Origin: Thamnaconus septentrionalis | Taxonomy: Eukaryota > Chordata > Actinopteri > Tetraodontiformes > Monacanthidae | Reading direction: 5' to 3' | Assembly (NCBI GenBank): GCA_009823395.1 | Contig: CM020501.1 | Coordinates: forward strand, 26,997,861-27,061,860 | Length of the DNA stretch: 64,000 bases | Shown: positions 22,652-34,814 of the stretch, in pieces | Numbering within the stretch: position 1 is the stretch's first letter | Layout: each line of letters starts with the position of its first letter | Position numbers and translations under genes: made by a program | The notes under the pieces: generated by a model | What the model was told of the DNA's origin: nothing | Databases searched by the model: none | What the model saw: only the letters and a program-made list of their open reading frames with translations

Positions 22652-24082
22652 GTGTTGACAAAACAGAAAGTGTTCTGTGTTGGTGCCCCCTGCTGGTCGG
22701 GTGCGTGTTTAGTCCATTTACTCGTTTCCCAAAAGTTGTTCCCGTCTGCCCCAAAATTCAAGACAGACGAATGGAAAGTGATCAAATGCTGCATCTCGCC
22801 CCCGGCCCCCGACCCCCTCCCTTTTTTTTGTTTGTTTGTTTCCGTTGTTTGATTTCTCTCTCTCTTCTTTCTCTTTGCGCCGTGACGGTTGACGGACGGT
22901 GGCAGCTTCTCCCATCAGGCCCTCCGACTGACTGAGTGACTGACAGCGAAGCCCTCGCATGAATGCCAGTGCGCCAATAAAGCATTCCGAGCTCGTCCTC
23001 CGGCGTGTCCGTCAAGGCGGCGCGGCGTCCCAGACTGGGCCCAACTGGTTCCAACTGGCTCCAGTTGGGTTCCGTTCATATCAGCTCTTTTGGCCGCGAC
23101 GCTCGAAAAAGAAGCACAAAAGAGCCGAGAAGCCGGCTGATGAAAATCGTCCCAGTTTCATCATTGCGCATGCAACAACAGACTGAACGGAGCACGTTGG
23201 AGCCCCTTAACAAGCCCGTCTGGGAGTCGGCAGCGGCGGCATGTAATGCACAACAAACGGCAGCAGTTTTATTCATGTATTTATTTATTTATTTATTTAC
23301 TTTAGAACAACAGCTTTTCTGCAAGCGCAGGATTTCACAACCTCTAAAGAGGATTTTTTGTTGTTGTTGTTGCACAAACCAGGAAGTGTATTGTTCGACG
23401 TGACAAACTTAATGGGCCGCATATGGACCCCTGGCAATCACTCTTCACCATTTAAGAAAAACAAACAAACAAAAAAACAACAACAAAGAAAGCTCCCTGA
23501 TACTGTCTGACGCATTTTGGTTTACCGTCAACCCCGCCCCCCTTACCAAACTTAATTGCTCACGTGTTTTTTCGACACCCAACCCACGCCGTGTTTTTGC
23601 AGTAAGTGGGATCCTGCTCGTGTTTCGCTCAGGTTCGAGATGAAGAAGGGACCGCTGAGATGGTTGCTGAGCGGTTGACTGCTGTCACAATAGCCGACAT
23701 CAGTTTCCATTGACGGCGTTCGAGAAAGAAACATATCTAGAAAACTTATCTAGAGGAGTTAATTAAAATCTGGATATACATCAAGTAAACAGTAATTATT
23801 TTTGATACATATAATTTTGACTGCACTCTGCTGGTTTAACATTTGACCAGGTGAACACCAGCTACCCTCAGTATTTTGGCAAATAAGATGGAAAAGAGAG
23901 ATAATTAATCTGTGGAGCAGCTTCACATACGATATAATAGCGAGTGTGGGCTATTATAACGTATTTTGTTTTCAGCCATGTTGAAATTTTGCATTGTACC
24001 ACTTGAAAATAATATGTTTAATTCAGATCCTTGTGTTTAATCATATAATCAGCTAATACGTTGATAAAAACAAGTAGAAGAA

Positions 24083-24235
24083 ATGAAATTACTAGGAATC
24101 ATTATTGATGATAAATTGTCTTGGGACAAACATATAGAAATGATTGTAATGAAAATGGGAAACACCTTGTCCATGATTAAAAGATGCTCAAAATTGAAGA
24201 AGAAGAAGAAGAAGAACTTTAATAATGCCACATTG
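24083..24235 (+). mobile_element. LINE fragment (reverse transcriptase C-terminal piece)
   Basis: The plus strand at 24083-24200 encodes KLLGIIIDDKLSWDKHIE and more, a stretch typical of the region after the reverse transcriptase domain in teleost non-LTR elements. A short GAA microsatellite and a 3'-UTR-like tail follow. No intact frame remains. Confidence 0.6.
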
Positions 24236-24608
24236 GGGAAATTTGCATAATTACAGCAATAATACAGTAGAAAAGAATGGAGATTATATTAATTAAAAAG
24301 AAATAAAGAAATACAATGAAAATATTTATAGACTAAAAAGAACAAACAAGATATTGTATATTAAGAAACGAAACACTTGATGTGACTCAAAGTGTGAGTT
24401 GTTTGTCTTTCGAATGTGGCCCGCCAACGAAAATGTCCAGGGTGAACCCTGCCACCTACTGGAGACAGCTGGAATAGCAGTACGCGCGACCTTGATGACT
24501 GGGGAAGAAGTCAGAAAATGGACAGCTGGGTGGATGGAATGACAGCGAAATTCTTGATTCCTTAATAACATTGATGTTAATATATAATTTGTAAAATATT
24601 TATTACCT

Positions 24609-24805
24609 CTAAATTGTCTGTAGGTGTGCATGTGAGTGTGAGTGGTTGTTTGTCTCTATGTGGCCCTGCGATGAACTGGCGACTTGCCCAGGGTGTCACC
24701 CTGCCTTCGCCCTATGACAGCTGGGAGAGGCTCCAGCAGACCCCCGTGACCCTAAGTGCAGGAAGAAGCGGGCATTGAAAATGGATGGATGGATGAATAG
24801 ATGGA
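24609..24805. mobile_element. Ubiquitous teleost repeat with ATGG tail, copy 1
   Basis: It shares nearly 180 bp with 60412-60766, including tgtaggtgtgcatgtgagtg, gatgaactggc, gagaggctccagcagacccc, and ends in an atggatggatgg-type tail. The simple-repeat tail suggests movement by target-primed reverse transcription (SINE, or 3' end of a LINE). Copy 1 lacks the left half. Confidence 0.7.
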
Positions 24806-24810
24806 GAGGT

Positions 24811-25134
24811 CATATGCGGCTCGTTGAACTTTCTTATCCGGCCTGCCGAACTTGAAGAGATGTATTTCATCCATTTTTTTCTTCAATGTTTTAAGAGTCA
24901 TTTCAATGAATAGCTAAATACTGTGATTACTCTCTGATTTGGTTTCAAAGCTTTTGTTAGTTTTCAATAGCCATTAAAGCACATGTTCTCTACATATCCA
25001 ATGATATATTTTTCTCTACTATGAGGTGGGTCACCAAACCACTCCATCGATCTACTGCTGCTCCAGTCCCCTCTGTCTGTGTTTTAGAACCCACTGTGTG
25101 TCCACCTGTCAAAAAGGTTGCTAACTCCTGGGTT
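24811..25134. mobile_element. hAT-like non-autonomous element, diverged copy
   Basis: Blocks match 22259-22651 in order: catatgcggctcgttgaact, ttcttcaatgttttaagagtc, tactatgaggtgggtcacca and gtcaaaaaggttgctaactcc. Terminal repeats are eroded. Confidence 0.65.
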
Positions 25135-25859
25135 AGAAGGACCAAAAGTAAGTCTTGATGTGAAGTTTCATATGTTTGAAGTGCGCTGTAAACAACAACG
25201 TTGTGAACAAAACAAAGTCATTAGGGATTGTGTTAATAATTGTCGTCAATACAACAATGACGATAAGTTTTATTCAGTGCGTTGACATCAATGTGGGCTG
25301 CTGTTTATTGCTGAGCAACAGTTACATGCAAGGTGAGAGGTGTCAATATATTAAGTGAATAAAATTAAATCTTTACCAACTCCTGTAATGGATGACATCC
25401 TCAGTAATGACAGTCAAGGAAAAGTCATTCATATTAATTTAGAAACGTAGACAGCAAGTGGACATATAGTCAGCAATCCCCCCCACACACACACACAGAC
25501 AGACAAAATGAGGTAGAGCCTTTATGACAAACTAACTTCTGTCACTTATTATACAAAAGCCACAAGAACAAAATACAAAAACGGCGTTCAAGCCGTATAC
25601 AATTACCCACACTAGAGGGCAGTAGTGATCCACACAGAAAAAAAACCTCATCGCAGCCACTGATGAATTTTACTCTTAAAAAAAATAGCATTGCTTTAAA
25701 GACGAACAAATAATTTGAAGGACATGATATAAAATGAATGAATGACATTGGCATAGGAGAAGGCGGCCTGTTCTTGCTGCCGAACAAGATGGGTTTTAAC
25801 AGTGCATAAATAAGCGTGAATGTCAGTACAACCCGGTTTGGTTTTGTTGTGTTGTATAT

Positions 25860-25954
25860 ATGTACAGATGTAAATTTACATCTGTACATATTTATATATA
25901 TATATATATGTTATACATATATATATGTTATACATGCACATATATGCACACATG

Positions 25955-25995
<41 letters not shown>

Positions 25996-26010
25996 ATGTA
26001 TAACATACAC
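25860..26010. repeat. Perfect 30 bp palindrome and TA-rich hairpin cluster
   Basis: 25860-25889 is a perfect inverted repeat, arms atgtacagatgtaaa and its complement with no spacer. It is followed by a TA run with a second pair of arms, gttatacatgcac and gtgcatgtataac (about 25927-26003). Confidence 0.8.
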
Positions 26011-26554
26011 ACATCTTTTGTTTTTATATATTTTGGCATATAACTAAACGTGACACATTTTTCACACCTTTCATTTTAGTGAGCAAAAAGAGATAAGCAC
26101 TTTATTTTTAATTTTATTTGAATGATGTAAAGTCAGACGTGAATCCAAAATAACAAAATCCTATTCATGGTTCAACTAGCCATTGCTGTATATGATGTTT
26201 TTTCCCCTTGCTATTATGATGTGGTTATGACAAATTGGTTTTAATTGCCTCATTAGTCAACCTCAAAAATGACTTCAAATGCCTGTTCCTAATGTATATG
26301 CACTACCCGGCTGCTTCATGAGGTACCCAGTACCAGCGAGTACTGAGAAAGTGAGCCGGTGTGTCTGTGTGACACATCAACACAGATTTTTCCCGCTCCA
26401 TGGACTGGGTCATTCCCAAGGATTCCCATAGCCAGCCAAGACACTTGCTCCTCCAGAGAGTCCTGGGTCTTCGCCTGGGCCTCCTCTTGGTGGGCCATGG
26501 CCAAAACGCTGCCCTGGGGAGATGTCTAATGTCAAATCTATTGAATGATTGATT

Positions 26555-27482
26555 GATTGATTTGATTTATTGACCCGTAGGGAGATTTGTCTTCACTAAC
26601 AGTACATAGCATCTCAGACGACACACAAAAACACTATAGAATAGCGGACAGACAGATCAGCGGAGCCTGCTGTTCAGGGCAGCTATGGCTGCAGGGATCA
26701 GGCTTTTCCCCAGCCGAGCCCTCCTGAACTTGGTAGTTCTGTACCTCTGCCCTGAGGGTAATGGGATGATGTACTGGTTCAGTGGGTGACTGATGTCTTG
26801 TGCTATGGTGTTTGCTAGGCGAGTGATGGACTTGTTATTTCGTTCTGTGAGGTTGGGAGTGAGGAGACCAATGATTTTAGCAGCGGTGTTTGTGATGCAT
26901 GTCAGTTTGGTCCGGTTGGTAACAGAAAGCATATTATGGAAACATGTGGAGCAGCACAAGAGGATGGGCTGCATTATACTTTGATAAAGAAGTAACAGGA
27001 GGTCTCTGTGGGCTTCTTTTTTAAATGTCTGTGGTGTGCTAATCAAAGGTGAGTTTATTGTCCAGAGTTATTCCTAGATATTTGAAAGTGTCCACTGTCT
27101 CAACTGTTTGGTTGATAGTTGAGTTCTGGCGGAGGGCTGAACAGTAATTCCTTTGTTTTATTAACATTGATTCGGAGATGGCTGTCTGCGCACCACTTGG
27201 TGAAATGTGTGACTGCATTATGATAGACGAGCGTGGATTAGTTGTCTGAGAGAAGTGCCACAATAGCTGTGTTGTCTGAATATTTGACATATGATGTGGT
27301 GCGAGGGATGCTAAGGCAGTCGTTGGTGTAAAGAGTGTACAGGAAAGGGCTCAACACACATCCTTGTGGGACCCCGGTGTTGATGGTAAGTACAGGGGTG
27401 GAGGAGTTCATGGATCTCAGGGTCTTTTTCATGAGTGAGAGAAAGATGGAGAGCGAGATCCACAGGCGTATACAGTAATGCA
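26555..27482 (-). mobile_element. LINE remnant with broken reverse transcriptase, minus strand
   Basis: Three overlapping minus-strand frames (27238-27582, 27039-27290, 26657-27046) together cover a reverse transcriptase C-terminal half. VPQGCVLSPFLYTLY is the conserved motif before the active site. The active-site YADD is changed to YSDN. VDTFKYLGITLDNKL and a terminal region ending in a charged tail follow. Frameshifts separate the pieces, so it is dead. The layout fits a Rex/L2/CR1-type non-LTR element of fish; the clade is inferred. Confidence 0.75.
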
Positions 27483-27940
27483 GTCGCTGTACCGATCTGT
27501 TGTGGTGAAGAAAGAGCAAAGCCGACAGGCGGAGCTCTCGATTTATCAGTCGATCTATGTTCCCACCCTTACCTATAGACATGAGCTTTGGGTAATGACC
27601 AAAAGAACAAGATCACGGCCGAAATGAGTTCCCTCCGAAGGGTGGTTGGGCGCACCTTTAGGGACAGGGTGAGGACCAGGGTCACCCTTAGGGACAGGGT
27701 GAGGAGCTCGGTCACCCGGGAGGAGCTTGGAGTAGAGCCGCCGCTCCTCCACATTAAAGAGGGTCAGCTGAGGTGGTTCGGCCTTCTGTTTCAGATGCCT
27801 CTTGGACGCCTCCCTGGAGAAGAGTTCCGGGCATGTCCCACCGGGAGGAGACCCCAAGGAAGACCCAGGACATGCTGGAGAGACTATGTCTCTCGGCTGG
27901 CCCACGACCCGACTCCTGATAAAGTGGCCAAAGAAAATGA
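27483..27940 (+). mobile_element. LINE 3' fragment on plus strand, head to head with the previous one
   Basis: Plus-strand frame 27588-28106 contains EMSSLRRVVGRTFRDRVR, VTREELGVEPPLLHI, RPQGRPRTCWRDYVSRLA, the well-known tail of a common teleost non-LTR retrotransposon. The upstream bases 27483-27590 belong to the same element in another frame. A 30 bp unit (agggacagggtgaggaccag-type) is duplicated in tandem near 27659-27710. Confidence 0.75.
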
Positions 27941-30900
27941 AGAAGAAGAAGAGGAGAATAAAGAAATAAAATGCATTACTTTATTTAAAAAAGGAACAAA
28001 GCAGATGGCTACTCTGCAGAGTCTGCGTCTGCTCGAGGTTTCTTCCCATTGGATAGTTTGTCTTGGCCACTGTCGGATTGTGCCTTTGGATGTGATTGAG
28101 CGTTGATTGATTGAACTAAAAAAGTGCTTGGTGCTTTAAACACAGACCTAGGATGTTAAGTTATTCATTATGCTACAAAATAAACTAAGCACTTTTACTT
28201 TGAGACAAATTGCTGCCAACGCAATCTACAGACCAAGGTAAGAATTGAAACGACCTGAATCCAATAAAGAAACTATTTGATTGCAATTTTCCTGAATCAA
28301 AGTCATGCTGTTGCTTTCTTAAGGTGACGCACATGATGCCAGGATAGATACTTTTTATACATCCTTTCCTTTGTATATTTCCTATTCAAATAGTTAGTTG
28401 AGATATCCAGCTATTTCCGATCTCAGGCTTTTAAACCACGTATTTATTCGAAACAGATGTCGGGCAACGTGGGCAGCTGAAATTACCGTTGACACTTTAG
28501 CGGTAATTTCTGGAAGCTTACCCTCGGAGTAAACAGGATTCCAACATGCTGTTGGTGGGAAAACGGGACTCCCTCATTCCCTCCGCAAGAACTTGGTGAA
28601 ACCGCGGGGGAAATTGAGGAACCTGCTGCTTCACGAGGTCTACCACATTAACGAGGGGTTCCCTTCGGTAACAAGTGCCCGGCGAGTGGAAACACCACGT
28701 AAAATACCACCTGTCTGCACTGAGCCTGAAGGGCACCACGCTGAAAACTTGGGTTTCCACCAAGCGCTCATGTGGAGAAGAGGACGTACGCGCAGACGCA
28801 CACACACACAGTTGCTGACTGAAGCAATGGAAACACTCGATGGGAAATCCACAACAGAGGTGTTGTCCCGCAGCCTTTTTTTAACGCATGTATAAAAAAC
28901 TAATTATGGTCTTCCCTTGGACTTGTGGCATGACGGGGTGCCCTTAAGTTTAGCATAATGTTGACCCGAAGTAGCTTTGACCTCAATTTTGAGCTCCTTG
29001 CTTGCAATGCACTCTTGAAGTTTTTTTTTTCTTTATTCATTTAGCTCACTGGATATGACCAGTCAAATAAATGTCCTTAAAGTAGAAATCTGTGGTGCAG
29101 CGAAGGTTTGCCCCACAAGCACATAAATGATGGAAGCCAATGAGAAGATTTCAACATTAAAGCATTTAGTTCAGTGACCTTTGACTTAATGATGAAAAGT
29201 GCAAAGAAGAGCACCAAAGAACCTGAAAGAAGTGCTTTTGTTTTACTCCATTTAGCTACGCAATGCTGACTGAAATATAAATGGGTATACCATGTATACC
29301 CTGCACTACACCACTGCCCGTATCTGAATCAATCTGAGCTAAATGGGACATGCTGATCAATATGCCTTTGCTGCTATCAAGGAGGGTATAATCAGTGTCC
29401 TATCTGAGCCCTGACATCAACAACACTTGGCTGCACCACTGCCCCACTGTTATTCCCCCCCCTCTTTTAGGGACCGTTCTCTGTAAACCTTAGAGATGGT
29501 TGTGCTAGCGTGAAAGTCAGAAAGTCAGAGTGACTTAGATCCCGTTTCCTCTGCATTCCGATGATGGCTTTGAACCTCAGCAAGTCATCCTCACTGTGCC
29601 TACATGCCTGAATGCATTGGGTTGTGGCCAAGTGATAGCAAGTTAGCTCAGAGTTTATCATTGGCTGCCATGACTCTTTCAATGACATGGTCAATAACAG
29701 GTATTGTAAAATGAATACCATGAACTGGGGAAGAAAAAAAAGAGGTTAGTTCCAGGCGCAGAAGAAAAAGTGGAAAACCCGACTCGACGCACAATGATCC
29801 AATTACGTAGTTGTAGTTTGTTGTTGTTGTTTTTTTTTTTATTTGTGAAACAACAAGGCAAGGCCTCGGCGGGGAGTGCAGGGGTTTCCTCCTTCCTCTT
29901 GTGGGCGGACCACCAGTGCATTGGCCCTGCAACAATCTGGAGACACTCACTTCATTAACAGACACGCTTGAAAAAAAAATAAAAAAATACCCCGTACCAG
30001 ATGGGAACGAGGCACTTTCAAGATTGTGTTGGGGAGTCCCTGTTCCTTCAGCTGGCAAAACTAAAATCCATTTGGGTCAAAGATTAGAAAGTCTATCTGC
30101 ACCTGAGTTCACCTCCTCATTGCTTTACCGGAAAAAACAAACAAACAAACCTTTAAGCTGCAAAGGCTCATTACTTTGAAAAACACACAAAGCGGGGGTG
30201 CAGCAATAAATGCTAAAGGGGCGGGGAAATAAATAAATAAATAAATAGTCGTGCTCCTTGTTAAACGCCGCAGGATGCTCGGCGAGCTCAAGTGGGGCCT
30301 CGGTGTGCCAGTCACGAGAGAGCCGGCAAAAGATCTCTTCAGAGTTTCCAACACGTCACGATCTCTCCTTTCCTTGGGCAAGGAAACCAGCGGTGCGCCG
30401 CCCCGTTCATGAGACACGTTTGTGGTAACATTTATAGGCCGTGTATATTTAGAAAAAAAAAAAAGGAAAGCTGTTGTTTTGTAGCTACCAGTGAAATTTA
30501 CAGCAGGGATTCCCTGGAAAATACATTGCCTGTGTCCTCCTAAAAAATGAGACGTGCTGTTGCGGGAACCACCGTCTGGGAAAAAGGGTTCCACCTGTGC
30601 GTCAAGCAAAGCGAAGCTCGGTTGAACGCTTTAACGCTAATTAACGTTTTAAAGCCCCAAACGTCTGGACTTAGCATTGGAACGACGCAGGAAAAGCCTT
30701 TCATCAACAGAACAAGCGTCAGTGACGCTTTGGCCGTGGTCGTCGCCGCTGGAGAAACGCTCTTAACGCCGCCGGGTTTTTATTTACGCACATTTGTAAA
30801 GAGTTTTGAGGAGATGGGGCGAATCACAAAGACTTATCGTGCGTGCAATGTGACATCACGTCCGATAGAGACTGGTTGCCAACCGTCAGCGCGAGAACTT

Positions 30901-31906
30901 GCGTGGAAAGAAAACTTTGACCAGTGCTCAGCGTGGGTGGGGTTATAGCAGGTCAAAAAGGTCAATTTTCAAGCAAGTCATTGTTATGCAAATGAGATTT
31001 TTGTATTCTGTTTATTTTTTTTTATTTTCAAGTGGGACATGCTAATGTTAATTGTGGGGAGGAGGAGGATGAGATTCACATGCACTAAACATGCAATCAA
31101 AAGACTGACACAGATGAAAAAATACCACTGGAGCTTCAATAGCCAAGTTTTTTATTACCTCAAATCTGACAACTATGAAAATTGGTTATTGCCTCTTTAA
31201 TACGAAGTAATGGGAGTTGTTTTTGCAACTTTTTTTTTTTTTAAATTGCTGTCAGAAAATATATTTCTTACTATTTTAATATTGAATGCAGTGAAAGGAT
31301 GTTGCTTATAGAGTGTTGGTTGATCCTCATACATTCATACAGTAAAGGTGTTGTGGGGGCCGAGGGGGTGAGTACAGCACTAATGCGAAAAAGATAATGC
31401 AATTTTTACTCTTTCTTAAAGGTCCAGTGTGAAAATTTTGGCTCAATTTTTATATTGGTAAAAGCTTCATACACTTCCCGTAAAAAAAAAAAAAAAAAGT
31501 ATAAAAAGTATACTTGTTGTATAATAAAAGTTTTTTATTGTTTTCTACCCACATAACACCTCTTATTTACATATCAAAACATACACAGAGGGTCTTGCTC
31601 CCAGTTCTGCTGTCTTGCACCAGCATTAAAAAAAAACAAAAAACAAAAAAACAACAACGTACTGCACCGTTAAAGAAAAATGTCAAAGTAAATCAGAATG
31701 TCATTTATTTATTCATTATTTTTATCTTCTTGTAAGCGCTTGGAAAAACTCACCTTGGGGAGTTGGTCACAGTACAGTGAGTGAAATCAGCTTTTTTTTC
31801 TCTCCCTCTTCTCTCCCCCCCTGGCATGTTGGCACGTTTTGGCACGCATGATACACAGTTGAGAGTCACCCCCCCACCCAACACCCCACGCCTAGCTCTA
31901 CATTAG

Positions 31907-31931
31907 CTCCGCCCCTGGCCATATAATATAA
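31907..31931 (+). promoter_or_regulatory. anos1: Candidate anos1 core promoter: GC box and TATA-like element
   Basis: ctccgcccctggcc at 31907-31920 is followed directly by atataatataa at 31921-31931, about 87 bp before the anos1 ATG. A start site near 31955 would give a short 5' UTR. This is inferred from spacing and motif only. Confidence 0.45.
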
Positions 31932-32017
31932 TTTCCACCTCCGGCGGGCCCTCCACTCCACTCCATCACATCCTCTCCTCTCGTCTCTCTCACTCCGCGC
32001 AACTCTCTGGACAAGCG

Positions 32018-32245
32018 ATGCTGGCCGCGCGCGTCACCTCGAGCCTCCCACTGTGGATTATCTTCCTCCTCCTTCTCCTGGGCTCCGCCGCGTGCGCCAG
32101 GAGGCAGCGCGACCGTCCCGACGACGACGGTGACGACGACGACGACGATGGAGGCGACTCGTGGTCGGAGAGCGTCGCGAGGGCGCGCTGCGCGTCGCGG
32201 TGCCTCGGCGTGCACAACGCGGCCGCGCTCGGCGCACCAATGCAG
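32018..32245 (+). CDS. anos1: anos1 exon 1: signal peptide and acidic linker
   Basis: The first ATG after the TATA-like element opens a classic signal peptide ([17 protein letters not shown]), probably cut near residue 26. An aspartate-rich stretch follows ([16 protein letters not shown], about residues 33-48), then [12 protein letters not shown], where homology to other anosmins begins. The exon ends in phase 0 at gtaagg. I know of no such acidic run in the human protein. Confidence 0.92.
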
Positions 32246-34745
32246 GTAAGGACGCATTGCGCGCGCAAAGTGGCCGATCTGAGGAATTTACGCAGAGCTA
32301 ACAAGTTATTTAAATGATGATAATAAGAATAATCACAATCGGATCATCGCTGTTTATTCGATTGTAATTGCATCTATCATTTTCGGGCAAAAGTTTTTCC
32401 AAAATAAAATGTGTGACTTCATGTTTGTTTAAGGCAACCATCAGTATGATTTTGGTCATTTGAAACATACTACTACTACTACTACTAGTAATAGTACTAC
32501 TACTACTACTACTACTAATAATAATAGTAATAATAGTAACAATGACAATACATTTGCTTTATTGGCTGGGAATTTTGTATTGGGTTGATTTGACTCTACA
32601 GTGTTTTAAAACACCTTTACGCAGCAAATAAAAAGCTTTGTGTCAAAAATATATATTATTTGAGTGTTCAAAACTCCCCCCTCTCCTCCCGAGCCCATCC
32701 TTCAACTCCTACTCACTTCACAATCAAGTTTGTAGACCTACATTTCTTTCTCGGTTCCCGCTTCCATCCGGCATCGTCCCATAAAAGCGATCTGACAGAA
32801 AGAGAACAGCGAGGACCGTTTGTTAGCCTGATTATTCATAGATTCATTCCCTGTCACGTACCATCTCTTCTCCCACACACACACAGGCGCATTATGCACC
32901 AATTGGGGGAGGGGATTTAAGTTGGAGAGGGCGGGGCCTCAGATAACCACTTAGTCCGACAAACGCCTGCAAAAACAACGACCCCGGGCCACTGGGCGAG
33001 AGAAACGTTTTCTCGACTCCACAACCTTTTTACTCTCTCCTCTCAGAGCATCGATGTTCCGCGGGAGTCAGTTGTTGTCGTTGTGCCCCTTGCGGCGTAA
33101 TCGATCACACCAGTGATTGAGAGAGGTGGGACGATCGGGAGGAGCGGGATCGTCCCACTTCTGATGGTGTTGACGTCAACTCGTCTTCTTACTCCGCCTC
33201 CTCTTGTTTGTTTTCGGTCACAAAAAGTCCACTATAGCACTTACCTGTCTCTATCTATTTTGTTGTTAAGTGAGTAGCTACTTGAGTAGCTACTTGGCCG
33301 GGGTATCGAGCGAGCTGAGTCGAGCTGAAAGTGGGGTGGAGGGCCACAGGGTGATTCACGAGCGTGACGACTTTGCAAAAATCAAATCAATCTTTGTACC
33401 TTTGGTGGAGTAGGCGAGAGAAACGCCCAGATAACCAGTGAGGGAGAGTCTAAAATTAAAAAAAGTAAAATGTGATCAACATAATACAAATATGGTACCA
33501 TAACATGAAGTCGACTGGCTTTTGGTTTGTCTTGCACCTTAAAGGTTAGGCTCGCAATATTTAGAAATTTTGAGAGGAAACAGCGGCATCAAGTGGTTAT
33601 GTTTTAGATTGCTCTTTACTCACCCTCCCTCTACCGAGTTTGCCAGTGAACTACAGTGGCCTGCCAGCACACAAATGGGTACCTCATCCACCTTGTTCTT
33701 CTTTGGCTTATTTGAGGATGCGAGCATTCACCCTAAATACCAAACGCGCTGTCAGGCAACCTTGATTGTCCACAACAGGCTTCCTTAGAAATATGGCGGT
33801 GCAAGATGGCAGCTAACAGGGAGCAAGACCAATAAATATACTTATATGAGAACCATTCTATGGTTCTGTTGTATTCTATTGTACTGTGAAAATATATACT
33901 TTTATTAATGTATTTACAGGCAGTGTATTAAGCTTTTACCAAGTAAAAATCAAGCTAACATCAGTCGTCAAGCGAATGTTGCCCAGTGATCCGCAGCGCA
34001 ATTCCCTTATCGCACCTGCGGGGGGTGCTGCCTTGCAAGATGATACCATCTTAACAGCTTCGTCCAAGTATAAAGTGATGACACCGTTGCCGTCATCCAC
34101 TCAGGCCCGAGCTCCAAGGGCAGCGAAGTAGCTAAGCTCACCCTTTACTGACCATTGATAAAGCTTCTGTCAGGCCAAGGAAAAAATAAGGAGCTCTTAC
34201 TTAAAATTTGCCCAAATAAAAACATAAGTATATTTGTCAATTTCACACCGACAAGAGCAGCGATTAGCAATTGCGGCGGCAGCTTCATGCGTTCTTGAGA
34301 CAACATCTCCGATGAGGCTCTGCCATTTTTGAATTACGTTAAAATACAGCGCAGGCACACGTGACTTGACAGGCCACCCCGGTTCACCTTCCATCACTTT
34401 TTTGGGCAAAGTGCCCGACGCCTCGCCAGCGGGAAGGCCCGCCGAGAACGTCAAGTCGAAAGGAAAAACAGCAATTTGTCTTTGGAGAGGAGCAGTTGTG
34501 TTGTACAATGCGCACATCTTTTTTCTTTTTTTTCTGGCAAACTGTAATTATATCAAGTGCCTCTCGGGCTGTGGTGCCACCGCAACCTCTAATTAAGGCA
34601 TTAAAACGTATCCCTTTGTGCTAAATTCCATTAGATTGACTGAGTAATTCTCCCCCTTGTCTCGTCTCTGTTCCTCCTCCACAGAACAATGGATCCTTGG
34701 GCTGGTGTCAGAGTAATAAACAGTGTGCAAAGGTTGGTACCAATG

Positions 34746-34814
<69 letters not shown>

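Larger units (their letters stand above)
14052..31900. other. Intergenic region between fgf14 and anos1
   Basis: About 18 kb without a convincing gene. It contains the repeats, LINE remnants and orphan exon-like segments listed separately. Stretches where I see nothing definable include 14052-16349 (except a TAAT-rich patch at 16055-16120), 18433-21206, 22660-24080, 25140-25850, 28000-31900. Open frames up to 136 codons occur, but none shows a known domain. Confidence 0.6.

Noticed and set aside
29648..30948. Frames of 133-166 codons on both strands
   Set aside because: Overlapping frames on both strands, no conserved motif, AT-rich runs inside; treated as chance.
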